Part shown: positions 36,626 to 49,200 of the stretch, piece by piece | How the letters are laid out: each line of letters opens with the position of its first letter | Position numbering within the stretch: the first letter of the stretch is position 1 | Source of the DNA: Neospora caninum Liverpool | Taxonomy: Eukaryota; Apicomplexa; Conoidasida; Eucoccidiorida; Sarcocystidae | Assembly (NCBI RefSeq): GCF_000208865.1 | Contig: NC_018395.1 | Coordinates: forward strand, 1,147,920 to 1,211,919 | DNA length: 64,000 nucleotides | Direction of reading: 5' to 3' | The notes under the pieces: generated by a model | What the model saw: only the letters and a program-made list of their open reading frames with translations | Told to the model about the DNA's origin: nothing | Databases searched by the model: none | Position numbers and translations under genes: made by a program

Positions 36626-39600
36626 CATGCAAATGAAACAGTGCTTTAGTTTAGATACGGAATGTAGTTAGCCGAAGCGAGGAAGAAGCAACTGTCTCGC
36701 TAGCGAAATGCAGGCCAGAAGCTACAAGCGTACCCCGGCGTGTCGACGCTTGCATACGCCTGAGACACTGAGAACGCAAGAGACACGTAAGAGGACGGAG
36801 TGAGCAGGAGTGTTCCGTCTTCTGTACACGACTGAGTAAGAGGAGAATGAGAAAACAGGGAAGAGCAGAGTTTGCCAAACGCGGCATGTGCACTTGTGAA
36901 AGTCCAGCGAGGACGCAGGACATGCGATTCCAGGGGTGCATATACACGCCGTCTTGGTGAGCACGGCAAAAGCCATTCTGTGGTGTTTCCGTTCGTCTCT
37001 CCTGTAACTGTTGGTCTCTTGCTTGTGTCTGGGGCTGTTTGAAAGACCCTTCGAAGGCACAGGATCTTCTACGCCCTTCTGGGTATTGTCGCACTTGCAA
37101 ATCGGCTTTCCGACACTTTTTGTAACCACTCTGCAGTGCCCCGCGCCATCGTTTTGTCTTGTCTCTTCCATTTGAAAGAAATTGTGCCTCTCCAAATGAT
37201 CTGCTCACAGCTGTTGTGAACCTATGGAGTCTCACCACCCTCCATTTGAAGGGGATCCGCTCCGGCGAAACGGGACACAAGAGAGAAGTTGCGCACATCA
37301 GACGGTGCAAACGCATTTGAAAACACACGAGGACAGGCACGGGTCTCGCGTTCCGCAGTCGCGAAGTGTGTTTCTTGTTAAAGCTTCCCAGTCCTCTGCA
37401 GGATTGCTTGCCGCAAGAACACATTTTGTGAACGTTAGATTCAGAGCTTCTTTACCCTTGTGGCTGTCTCCCGCAGGGGAAGAGCAAGCTTCAGCCGTAG
37501 AACTCAGTCAAAATTTCAGTCGTTAGGCTGCACTTCCCGTGGTCTGGTGTGAGCGTACGAGGGATGTGTCGTTCAGCTTTTCTAGTTTCACGAATCATAT
37601 ACAAGGGACCCAACAAGAGGGGGGACGAACCCCTCCTGGCGTTTTCCAAGGAAATGCGATTGGCATCTCTGCGGTGGATGCTTCGACTTGCCAGCCTGGA
37701 CTGAAGTGTCAGTGGCAGCTACTAACGGCAGAAAGTACGCTCGGTGAAACGCGCAAGAAGGCACTGCCAGGCTTTTGCGCTGGCACCAGGAAGATTGTTC
37801 ACTCCACACGTGTTCGGAAGAGCGTGAAAATGCTTGTCTTCTCACAGGATTAGCTTGCACCATTGAACAAGGAAGACCAGCGAAACGTGCCGTTGTAATA
37901 TCCGTGTGATATAGCGATTAGGCGTGCATTAGGGTCTATATAGGGTTTCCTCTCACCAGAAAAGCAACGTCACATTCCCAGCTGCAGATTCGCCTGCTCT
38001 CTCGCTCTGCCCTTAGCTATATCTGTACATTAGAGCCCCTTCCATGCTAGTAGCGGGCAAGACGCCTCATTGGCCAGTAGACAAAGCACCGAACTTACTA
38101 GCCTTTCCCAGGTATGCAACGACGCTCGTTGTCAGGAATTGCCTTCTGATCGACTCCTCCTTTACTTGCCATTCTCACCGCATCGGGTCGGTACTTCACG
38201 CACACACACACACAGTTCCTACGACGGCCCAGTTCTGACTTCCCCCCTCTATCGCTTCTTGTAGCCTTCTGGGCATGAAGTCTGAAGTATTGGTGCGCAT
38301 TTCTTGCTGACCGCGGGAAGGTCCACTGTGAGGATAGTACGAGCGACGCTGTTGGTGTGCTCACATCTGGACTGCCGGTTTGGCCGCCAGTCCGTCCGTT
38401 CTCTTGTGTCCCCGTCGCTAAACGCGAATATCCGTGCGCGAATAGTCTTGGCTTCTCATCCTGTGTTAGAACCGTCCGGATGACACACTCCAGCCCGTTG
38501 CGAGAGCATTTATCAGAACCGAGCAACCCCGAGAACGTCTTCTTCTGGGCCTCGCGGTGCGAGCGTTCCGTATCTGGGCAACGTGGGGAGGACCATCCTG
38601 CAATCTGTGTCCATTTCCCTTTTGCCTTGAAATTCCCGTCGCACGTGCCAACCTAACGCAAACAGAACTCCCAGAGGTGTACTGACACTCCGAACGGTCC
38701 GCACAGGGTCCCTCTGCCGTTCCGTCCTCTCTCCTCGCTTTCCCCTGTCGCTTCTCGCCGACCTCACTGTTCCGTCTCTAGCTGCCAGACACTTTGCGAC
38801 CGCGGCGGTGTTTGTTCATTTTGCTTTCTTACACGGCTGGCAGGTGACGAAGAAAACGTGTGACCCAGCGCTGGCTAGCGGTGCGCTACGCGCGCGCGTC
38901 TGTCCTTACCAGCAGGCGGCACCTGCCGGCTGGCCGGGACGAGCGTTCGTTGTCGACGGGAGCCGGTTGCAGAACTCGAGCGCACGAAGAGGATTTCTCT
39001 CTGGTACGGCTGTTCTCTTTTCTCGTGTTCTCACCAATCTGCTCCCACCGATTTTGTCGTTTGTATTCCGAGCGTTTCCTACAGGCCTGAGACACACGTT
39101 GCAGCTTGTGCCGCGCGCGACCTCATTGGCTTGTTTGCTTGCGCCTGCTTCTCTCTGCAGGAAAACCTGGGAAGCTCCAGCACGACTTGTGCATTTCCTT
39201 TTCCCGCCCACAGCTGTGCCTGGCGTTTTCTTGCCACTGGAAAAGACCCGCTTGTTTTGCGGTGAACCTGTACAGCGCCTCGCGCGCAAACGGCAAAGCA
39301 CCTCGAGCCCGCCCAGTGTGTGTGTATCGGCGCTGCAGCCCCTTTGTTCCCATCTGCAGCTCGACTTTTTCCGTCTTCTTCCTTTTCCTCTTTAACTCTT
39401 CTGCTTCTCCTTTTCTCTCGGTCCGTGACCCGCGGAAGAAACCGTCCACATCTGCGCCGGGTGTCTATACGCGTCAGTAACAAAACTCCCTCTGTCTCCC
39501 GTTCGGTCTTGCGTTCTTTGCTGCTCCCCCTTCCCGCGGGCTTACCTTTCGCTCGTCCCTTCTCTCACGCACATAACGCCCCGCGTCCTTGACCCTGGAC

Positions 39601-39637
39601 CGTTTCCTCTTCCAAACCTTTCTCAGCGCTCCCCGAG
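36626..39637. other. Intergenic, upstream region of the Cys-Cys protein
   Basis: No gene supported. A 257-codon minus frame (36651-37424) lies over the 3' flank of the NAPE-PLD-like gene and is low in domain signal. From about 38.7 kb the plus strand is pyrimidine-rich (CTCTCC, TTCTTCC runs), fitting a promoter and long 5' leader for the gene that starts at 39638. Confidence 0.4.
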
Positions 39638-41086
39638 ATGGCAACCGAATCCTCCGACGCGCGAGTTCTCGCTGGACAGGAACAGGCAGTCGCCGCCGAG
39701 GTTCCCGCCGTTCCCGCCGCCCAGGAAGGCTCCAGCGCCGAGGCGCCCCAGACTGAAAGCCACCTGGCCCCTGAGCAACAAGTCCAGGAAACCGTCATGC
39801 AAGCAGGCTCCCCCTACCGGGTTGTTGGATCTGGCGAGCTGTCCGACCCGACTGCGATCCAGGTTGCTGCGATCAAGCAGCAGCAGGCCATGTACACCGG
39901 ATTCGGCGCCCCGTACGCCCTCAACTCTCCCTCAGCCATGGTGAGGACACACGAGAAAAAAGCGGAGCCAGGCGGCGACCAGGCGGCACGAGAACGGCGA
40001 CTTTGACTGGACAGCGCCGTCTCCGAGGGAAACCGTGCGTGCGTGGACAGCGCCGTCTCCGAGGGAAACCGTGCGTGCGTGGACAGCGCAGCCCGAGGCA
40101 CGCTTGGAGCGCTCTTTTTGTGTGCTGGAAGCCAGCGCGCGAAAGGGAGAGGGAGGGTGGAAGGAAAGGGAGACGACATTAGGAAAGCAGCGAAGAAAGG
40201 ATCGTGTTCTGGAAACGACCACGGAAAGGAAAACAGAAGAGAGGGGAGAAAAACCGACGAGTGTTCCTGCTCGCGCCTAGATGGTGTGTGGCGACAACAG
40301 AGGGAAGAGGATGGAAGGAAAGAGCACGAGCGAGGGGAGAAGAGAAGTGGGAACGGCGCAGAGCGTAGAACAAGAGGGAACAAGATGAAAGGAGAAGGAA
40401 CCGAGAGAACTCGTTAAGGGTGAGAGGCACGGGCGACGCCCGCGAGGATTCCGTAACAGTCAATCGTCGAGAGACGAAAAACTGGAGACAGTGAGGCAGC
40501 TGAGAAGCGCTGTGTAGAGGGGGTCTCTTGCTTGCGCTGTCTCTCTGCGAGTCTCTTTGTCCGTCTCTCTCTCTCTGTGGATGCCTGTCCGAGTCGACGC
40601 ACGTATCTGTGTAGCGTGCGTGAAGATGGTGTGTGCACAGAGCGGAGCACAAGATCCGTGCGTTTTATGTGTGCCTCGCGCGAGCGCATCGGCGGTGCGT
40701 GGTCCCTTTTGTCCTGTCCCCCGCATTTGCCGCACTGCCAAGCAAGCAGAAAACGGCCCCGCATCGCCTTTTTCTCGCTTCATCCCCCCCGTTTTTTTTT
40801 GTTTCTTTTTCCCGCCCCCTGGCAGGCTGCGACTCCTGGAATGGTCCCCCGCATGGGACACCCTCCGCCTCTGTACCTGTACCCTGGCGCGCAAGCCGCG
40901 GTTCCCCTGACCACCTCTTTCTACAACGGGCCGTCCAGCATCAGCGGTCCGTGCTACTACGATCCCTACGGGATGCTGAACCCCGCCGCGTGCTTCACGC
41001 CCATGGCTCTCGCCCCGACGGACCCCGCAGCCTCTGCCAAGAGTCTCTCCCAGAAGAACTCGAAGTCCCGCGGATTCTGCTGCTAA
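39638..41086 (+). CDS. Small Pro/Ala-rich protein ending in Cys-Cys, pellicle-type candidate
   Basis: Exons 39638-39940 (donor ATG|GTGAGG) and 40826-41086 (acceptor TGGCAG) join between codons to give 187 residues. The first 50 residues are Ala/Glu/Gln-rich and likely disordered. Then come AIQVAAIKQQQAMYTGFGAP and, in exon 2, a Pro/Tyr/Gly-rich core (GHPPPLYLYPGAQAAVPL, ISGPCYYDPYGMLNPAACF). The tail is basic and ends GFCC, a terminal pair of cysteines suited to palmitoylation or Rab-type geranylgeranylation. There is no signal peptide or transmembrane helix. Small cytosolic proteins with terminal cysteines are typical of the inner membrane complex and pellicle of these parasites, so peripheral membrane attachment is inferred. 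No homologue was firmly recognised. Codon use is strongly biased (GCC, CCC, CAG), suggesting high expression. Confidence 0.78.
40009..40092. repeat. 36-bp tandem repeat in intron
   Basis: Two complete copies and the start of a third of a unit beginning GGACAGCGCCGTCTCCGAGG, with period 36, in the intron of the Cys-Cys protein gene. Confidence 0.9.
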
Positions 41087-42713
41087 ACCCGCACAGCCAT
41101 TCGTCCCCCCGTCTCGTTCCGTGTCTGTGCTCTAGTGTGCTCGCGTTCGTTCTGTCTCTGTGTTTGCACTTTCTCCCTCGCTGTGGCCGCTGTGTCTGTG
41201 TAGGCAGTGCAGGTGGAGAGAGCGTCTGTGTGGAGACAGAGCCTTTTTGTCGAGGCAGATCTCGAACACCTGGGAGGGCAAACATGTGCAGCCGATGTGC
41301 ACTGACGCGGAGAGACTTGCCCCTGTGTCTCTTGACATGTGCTCCTCCGCATGCATACATGAGCCAATTGCCGATAGGTGCATGCGTCTGTATATCGACC
41401 TGAACAGCGGGAATCGTCCACATGTCGGAGTTCAGGCGATCGAGCGGGGGAGGGGGGCGAACGCGCCCCTGCGACGGACAACCTGGCCGCACAAAAGCCA
41501 AGGCGTTTTTCCAAAAGGAAACTGGCTTTGCCCCAGATGCCTTTCCTCCCCCCCCCCCCCCCCCTTTGCGCGCATCACCTGGGGCGGCTTTTTCTCCGCG
41601 GAGAAAAAGCCGCGAAAGAGAGAGGCGTCCCTTCTGCGCCGATCCACGCGATGCAGCGAGGGTGCACATGCGACAGACTCAGAGAGAATGGGCGTAGCAA
41701 CGGGTAGGCACTGTCGTTTGCCCCGGTTGTTTTCCAGAGAGAAGATAACGAAAACGGAAAGAGACAGGAAGCGAAACGTCGGCAGAGCGTGGCACGGAGA
41801 GTTTTCGAAAAAGCAAACGCCGCAAGGAGAGACAAGGTCAGGCAGTCCCCCCAAAGGGGACCCTCGCAAAAGCGGCGTGGTCGGAAGGTAGACAGACTGA
41901 GCAGATGTGCGAAGCAAAAGTGAGGAAGCGGCGTCGCCTGGCCTCTGCCGTCCGACAAAGGATTTTTAAAAGTCTGGAGGGGACGAAAACGCGCGACTGC
42001 ATGCAACGGGCACAAGAAGGCCCACAGAGGCGCCTTTCGCGCAAAACGCGATCTTCTCGTCTCAGCCAACAATACCACACACATACGCACCTAACTGTAC
42101 ATAGTATAAGCGTCGATAACTCTGTACGTGAATGGTTCTTACAAGCGTATTCATTGCTCATCACAGCGAGTCGCCCAGACGCATGCACAGGCCCCGAAAT
42201 CGATTTCTTGACATGACGCTTCAGTTTGCTACGTTAGATCCTTGCGAAGAGAAGAAGCGAAGTCGAAGGCGACCACGCGCGCCTGTCCTTTTCCGGCCCC
42301 CAGGCGAAGAAGCCTTTAAGCTGCCTGTCGCCTAGTCGAAACCGCAGCCCTCTTTTGCACGGATTTGCCGAAAAACAGTTACCTTTCTCCAGAACCGTTC
42401 GAGGAAGGCAGCGCCCCTCGCTGAAACGCATGCCGTCCTCGTTTTGAGTGTACAGAGAGGACGAGCGTCCCGGCGGCGCTCGGAGCTCGACTCTTTGGAG
42501 ACCGAGGCAGAAGGGTGGCCTTTGACAGCGAGAGAGAGCCTTCGAGTGCGAGACGGGTGTCGAGAGCAGACGTCGTTTTCCGTCTCTCTTCTGTGGCGCG
42601 CTTCGTCTCGCCTCGGCGACTGGTTGAGGACCGGCAGAAGAAAAAGGCAGAAAAGCACGAGCGCCACCAAAACCTGTTTTTTCGCTTCCTTTTTCGCCGC
42701 GTTCAGGCCTCGC
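41087..42713. other. Convergent intergenic region
   Basis: The plus-strand Cys-Cys gene and minus-strand SMC4 end toward each other here, so the stretch should hold both 3' ends. It includes a run of 17 cytosines (41548-41564) and an imperfect inverted repeat at about 41588-41613 (GGCTTTTTCTCCGCG facing CGCGGAGAAAAAGCC). Frames up to 243 codons overlap on both strands, none with a domain. Confidence 0.45.
41548..41564 (+). repeat. Poly-C run
   Basis: Seventeen consecutive C residues between TTTCCT and TTTGCG. Confidence 0.9.
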
Positions 42714-43187
42714 CTAGAGGGAGAGGAGCTGCAGTGGAGTCGACACCTCTCCCCGTTTCTTCTCGGGTTCTCGATGTCTGTGCAGGAGGGGCGAAGCAGT
42801 CTGACTCGCGAGGCTCTCGGGTTCGCCCGAGGCGATGGGCCGTTTGTTTTCCTCGCCTCGGTCGTCCGACGAGAACCGCCCGGGATCAACTGCCACGGAT
42901 TTCGTCACATCGAAAGTTTTGTAGATGCCGACCTGCGGGGAAGAAGCAGGAACGCCAGACGGCACGAAAAGGGACATTTCTCTTAACGAGGATAGGGGCA
43001 AAACGTGACGCCTTCGTCTTGCCCAGAAAGAGACGGCTACCTCATGCTGAAAAAAACTGTAAAAAAAGGCGAGATCCAAGGAGTGCAGGAGAGAGAAACA
43101 GAAGGACCACCAACATCTACTCTCCACCCATCAATTTATATTCAGACACATACAGTTATATACATATACATACCTGCACTCATATAT

Positions 43188-43224
<37 letters not shown>

Positions 43225-46200
43225 CCTGTAGATGAAACGGTGGATTCGTCTTTTTTTGAAAGACCCTTACGAGGCGATTGGCGAGCTCAAAGAGTTGGTT
43301 GCGGAGGGAAATGATGATGAATTGAGCGTCCTTTGCCTTTTGTTTGACAAAGTTCGCGAGAATTGACACATTTCGGTAGTCGAGAGCGGCGTCAATTTCG
43401 TCCAGAAAGTAGACGCAGGTGGGCGAGAAGTGGTGCAGCGCAAACACCAGAGACAAGCTGCTGAGAGTCTTCTCTCCTCCTGAGATCAAATTGACACACG
43501 AGGCAGAGAGTGACGGCTTCGAAGAATTCCTCTCTCCTCCCCGATGCGGCTTCCCCTCTTCCCCTTAACGTCGCATGCAAAAAAGAAGTACGGCTTAGTA
43601 ACGAGCGCCATCCTAAAGAACTTGCGGTTGTCTCGCCTTCTGTGGCAGGCGCCTCCCTCGGCGAACGCCCCCGCAGCAGCCGTCTCCTTCTTCGTCTTGT
43701 TCTTTTCCGCTTGTTGTTCTTCGTCGTCTTTTTCGTCTTCTTCTCGCTGTGTGTTTTGTCTCCTACCTGAGAGATGCTGGATGAGTCGCCAGCTTTTCTT
43801 GGGTGGACGGACGGACAGGAGAACGCCTTCAGAGAAAGGATCGGAGGAGTCGACGAGCTCCAGCTCTGCGTCCCCGCCTTGGCTCAGCATCTGCCAGGGG
43901 AAACGCACATTTCTCTTCACGTGAAAAAACGGGGAAAACGAAGGCGCTGCATGCGTCGGGGCCTCCACGTGCGGCGGATCGAAAGCCGCCAAGACAGCTA
44001 GCGCTCGCATACACGCTTCCACAGATCCTTCTAGGCAGCGAGAAGGTGACTGCTGCAGAGCGCTGCCATACGCTGTGCACGGTTGCATGCAGAGAACCTT
44101 TTATGCGCACATGCAGGATAGACAAAACTTTTCTGGCCTGTGTTTACACGCCGACCCACGGATGGACGCACACACAGAGCAACTACGTGCACATACAACG
44201 CCCATGCATATATGTATATATATATATGAATGCACGTGTTCATATGCATATATGGATTCACACGAATCAATCTATGTAGGGAGGCGCACATTTGTCGCCA
44301 GCATGTTTAAGTCTGCGTAAAGCGTAGCGTGGCGTTGGCGGCCGACGCGTCGCCAGGAAACGTGAAGCAAGTTGAGAGAGCAGCGGCGGAGGCTTTCTTA
44401 CTCTGTAGGTTTCTTTGAGTTTTGCAGCGATGATGACGAATGCGTCCATGAATTCTTTTTTCCGTTCTGCACAGAGCAGGTCGACTTGGCGTTTGGCTGC
44501 CTCTCTGCTCTTCCAGGCGTGTTGCATGTCTTCTTCCTTCTTTTCGAACTCCTTCTTCTTCTGTCGATACAGCACGAGCGCATGCAGACTGCCGCCTTCG
44601 CCGGTCGCTGCGCCGCGCCCTTTCTTCTGCTCCGATCCGAATTTCTGTCTCTCCGCCAGTAGCGTCTTTTTGTCGAGGCTCCTCAGGTTCGAGGCCGCGA
44701 GAGAGGCTTCCAGGTTCAGCCTCCGAAGAAGTTCCCCAAAACGAGTAAAGAGAAGAGACGCGAAATCGTCTTCCGCATCTTGCTCGCCGTCGCTGTCGGA
44801 ACTTCCCGCTTCTTTCGAGCCCGGGACCTCTCCCCCTGCTTCCTCTCCTTCCGGCCTCTTCGTCGTCTCCATTCCTTCTGCCTTCTTCTCGTCGCTTTCC
44901 ATCTCGACCTCCTGCTCGCCTTGCGCCGCGTCCTGCACTGTATCTTCTCCCGCCGCGTTCTCGCTCTGCTGGCCCTCGTTGTCGGCCGACCCCTCGTCTC
45001 CTTCGTCGTCTCCGCCCTCGTCTCTCAGCATCTTTTGCAACTCGCTCAACTTTTCCACAGCCGACGAGAACTGCTGGAGCTGTGCCTGCCTCGCTTGACT
45101 CGCTTGCTCCACCGCAGCCTGCAGGGTCGTCAACTGGTGCTTGACGTCCAGCTGGAGAACACAGAGGCCGAGAACGACACACGAAATGCGAACAGAGGAA
45201 AGCAACAAACCAAGGGGGAGGGGGGGGCGGAAGGCGGGAAACACATGACTCACGGAGCACCCGACGCGCACCGAGAAAAAACTGGCAAAAACTGACTCGA
45301 GAGGAATCCGAAGAGGCGCAAAAGGACCGCGTCGGCCTCGCAAAGAAGCGAAGCGGCGAGACCCCAGAGAAGCGTGTCTTGAGCCGGCTACAAAAACCCG
45401 ATTTCTTGCGAAAAAAAGGGAACGACCCTGGGGATAAAAACGACCTGAAGCAGCCAGAAACGCTGTGCACTGAACGGTGCCTCCGTCTCGGCAAGGACCG
45501 AGACGGCGACAAGAACACAGGAGAGAAAAAAGAGAAGAGAGGAGAAAAAAGACACCCGGAAGCGAAACACACAAAACGGGGAACGAAGGAACGGGGAGGT
45601 TCGGATTCTACCCACGGTGTTGAGTCCGAGCTGCTTGATGTCTTCTTCGACTGTTTCCTTCCGCGATCGCAGGCCTTTCATTTCCTCTTCGAGTTTGCTT
45701 CGCTCTTCCTCGATCTTTTCTTTCTCCGCCAGCACTTCCTTTGCCTCGTCTTCCATCTGGGACAGCTGTTCCGACAGTTCCGTCAGGCGTCTCTTCGAAA
45801 ACAAATCCAAACAGAAGGCTAAAGCAGGGACATGCTTCCCCCAACCTACCTTTAAAAACCTACGCATTCATATACGTATGCGTACATTCATGAGCGGATA
45901 CACACGTAAAAACAAAGAAGGAGGCAGATACCGCGTCTTGTTTACATTTCCCCCTATATAGCGTATCTACACGCAGACGCACATAACCATCTAAAGCTGT
46001 CTGGGTATATCCAAATATCGACCTCCAGAGCCACCCTCTCTAAGCCTGCGTATACAGCTCTATGGTCGCGACGCGCCCCCACGTGTGCAAATATAGTTTT
46101 ATATATATAGATAGATAGATAGATAGATATAGATAGATGTATCTTGATAGACATTGAGGGACTGATATAGACACAGATAAGGGATATCGCCAGAGATGTG

Positions 46201-49200
46201 GATAACCCTCTGTTTTGACCGAGGAATGGCTCCGTGTGTGTCTACGCGTTCTGAGGAAACGCGTGGTCGACTCACCTGGTGATCTGCAACTTCCTTGGTG
46301 AGCCGTACGTTGGCGCGTTTCAGATTCTCGCATTCGACTTTCCGGTCGGTTACTTCTTTCAGCTGGAACGTCACTTGCCCCTTGAGGCGATTCAAATCTG
46401 AACGAACAAAGCCGTGTTGCGGAGCCAGGAAGACGCGCTTTTTCGACACGAGAGCGCAACGCCCAAGGGAGGCGTCGCGGCGTGTCGACCCACACACCAT
46501 TTTCTTTTCAGAAGTGAACACAGTTGAAAGAGAGACAAAAAACACAGCCCTCCACTTGCGCGTTTCTCTCTTCACACTTGTTTCTTTCCGCGGAGTTGCG
46601 CCGCGTGTCTGGCCGCACCTTCGGGCTCGCTGTGTCAAGCACAACTCACCGCGTTCTGCCACCAGAAGTTTGTTCTTCCGCGTCTTCATCTCCTCTCCGC
46701 CGGCGTTCTGCACGTTCTGGTACAACTCGCTCACGACGCGTTCCTGGTTCTTCACCTTTTCGACGGTATCTTTCTGTTTCTCGCTGGCGGCGTCGATCTG
46801 AAGGCGCACAAAGAGAGAAAACGAAAAGGAGAATGCGACTTCCGACACAAGTTGAGGCGCCGGAAGCACACCGCGGCGCGTCCTCAAATCGGTCCATCTT
46901 CGAACCCACAAAGGCGCCGCTTGGGCCAGCTGTGTCGGCGGAGAAAGGAAAACGAAAACGCACGGCCTTCCTGTCGATTTTCGACGCGATCAGCTGCTCC
47001 TGCGCTGTTTCCCGAGTCGCGCCAAACGCCTCGCGCGCGAACGTGGAAAAGCGACCGCTGGCGGAAAGCGTGAAAAGTTTCAGACTCAAACGTGGCGCGG
47101 GACGCCTCAGCACGAAGCGAGAGCGGTTGAGGTGCCCAAAAACAGACACACAGAGAACACACAATTCCTAGAATAAACCGACATATATGTATATGTATAT
47201 GCATAAATAGATGTGTATGTGCAGGAAGTTGTGGATTGCTACGTCTACCGGATGGCACGGGCACGGGGGCGCGCCGTCAGTTTGTGGGGGAATTTGGAGA
47301 GAGGTACAGACGGCAAGCGGCATGTACACAAGGATAAGACCCCACGAGTAGGTGCGTAGGGTGCATCTCGTTTCGAAAGCAAGTTTCAAGATGTACCTCT
47401 TTCTGAAGCGCTACCATCTTCTTCTTCTCCTCGTTCGAGAGGCTCTCTTTGCTCTGAGACGCGAGACGCTCTGTCACCTCTTGAACCTGAACGTATTGCA
47501 GCGCAGAGAAAAGGCGAATTGAAAAAGTCGCAGGTGAGCCTGAAAGCGCGAAAACGCTCCCCAAGAAAGGTTGTTTGCGCAGGGCGACGGCCGCCAGTTT
47601 CGGCAAATTCTTCGGCTTCTCTCGTCTACGTAGCGCCTTCACCTGTCTCTCTGCTGCTTGGATGTCTTGTTGAAGAAGGGCCAAACTGCTTTCTGTCTCC
47701 TCCTCCTGCGCCGCCAGTCTGGTGAGGGACTCCTCGCTCTCTTCCTGCGCAGAAACGCACGCAAGACGACGATGCCCACAGACAGAAGGCAATCGCGTCG
47801 CCCGCAGAGAGACGCGACGGAAACAACGCAAAGACACGGCGACACCGGTGGGAAGGGAAAAGAAGGCGCGCAGTGCTCTCTGCTCCCAGCTCCCAGCATT
47901 GGATAAAAAGGCAGTCGTTTTTTCTCGCATTGTGCTTCTCTCGCCCCGTGTGTGTCTCCCCCTTTTCGCGTGGCCTCGCCTGACGCGCTCTCTGCTCTCC
48001 CCCGGGACCACACCCGCCTCTTTCGCTGAGCAAATTTTTCTTCTCCCTCTTTCACGTCTCTCTCCACGTCTTGCCTTTCGAAGCTGTGTAGGCCTTACGC
48101 TTTCTCGGAGGGCGTTCTGAAGTCTCTGTTCCTTCTCTCGAATCTCTTCTCGGAGTTCTGGCAAGTTGTCTTCTTCCTCCGCGATGTTGTCCACGCTTGG
48201 GCCTTCGGAGACGCGAATCCCTCGCCCGCTCCCGGGGCTGTCGCGCACGCCGCCCCCCACCATGCGCCCGTCGACCTCGATCAGGCCGCCGTCCAGAGTT
48301 ACAACTGCGAAAAGGAAGAAATTCGCGCAAAAGAAAGCAAAAGCCGTTCCCTTTTGACTCCCACGCGAGTCGCCTTGCCCACATAGCCAAGCTTCACAGA
48401 CACGGAAAAAGAAAAACGAACCTAGAAACGAGACACAACTTTCGCTCCGGACTGGACACCCTGCCTACACCGCCAGGAGTCCTGTGTAGAACTCCATTCC
48501 CAGGGCGCCCTAACAGAAGACTCCACACTCAAACACCGCCTATACGTCTACATATAATATCATACCTTTACAAAATATACATATATATACACATATATAC
48601 ACACATATATATACATATACATAAAAATGTTATACCTATCTAGTCATATACGCATACATGCGTATACAATATATTCAGTGGTGCGGGGGATCGATTTGGA
48701 ACTCGCCGTGCCCGTTGCTCCTCATCCAGATCTCTCTCGACAGTCCTGTCTCTCGACCTCTTCCCCGCCCCTCGCGCTTCTCTCTCGATCTACGAGCGCG
48801 CGCTGGACATTTGTCTGGTGTGTGTGTGTGTGGCATGTACCTCTTCTTCTTTGCGAATAGGCGATTCGAGAAGCTTCGTCCATGTCAGACGCGACGACGG
48901 TGTCGCCCACAGCTTTGTAGAAGGCGACTCTGTAGCGATCGTTTTTGAGAGAAACGAGGTCGATGAGGCGGGGCAGTGGAAAGTCGCCTGCGCGCGCTTC
49001 CGAGTCCGAACGCTGCATGTAGCCTGCGAGATCTCTTTCCTGCGCGAGGCACAAGTCGCGACCGTGAAAAGAGAACCGTGAAAGAAAAACTAGCGTGCAA
49101 ACAGAAGGCGCGAGGGCGCAGTCCAGCCACACAGAAGAAGCGAGGCAGAAAAAAAGAGAAGACACACACCAGGCCGAATGCACTGCCGAGATAGACTGCT

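Noticed and set aside
36651..37424. 257-codon minus-strand frame
   Set aside because: It covers the immediate 3' flank of the plus-strand gene ending at 36625, and has no recognisable domain or splice partner.
44267..45574. Second minus frame of 421 codons and a 227-codon plus frame over SMC4 exon 20
   Set aside because: Arg-rich and Ser-rich shadows of the true Glu-rich SMC4 coiled-coil frame.
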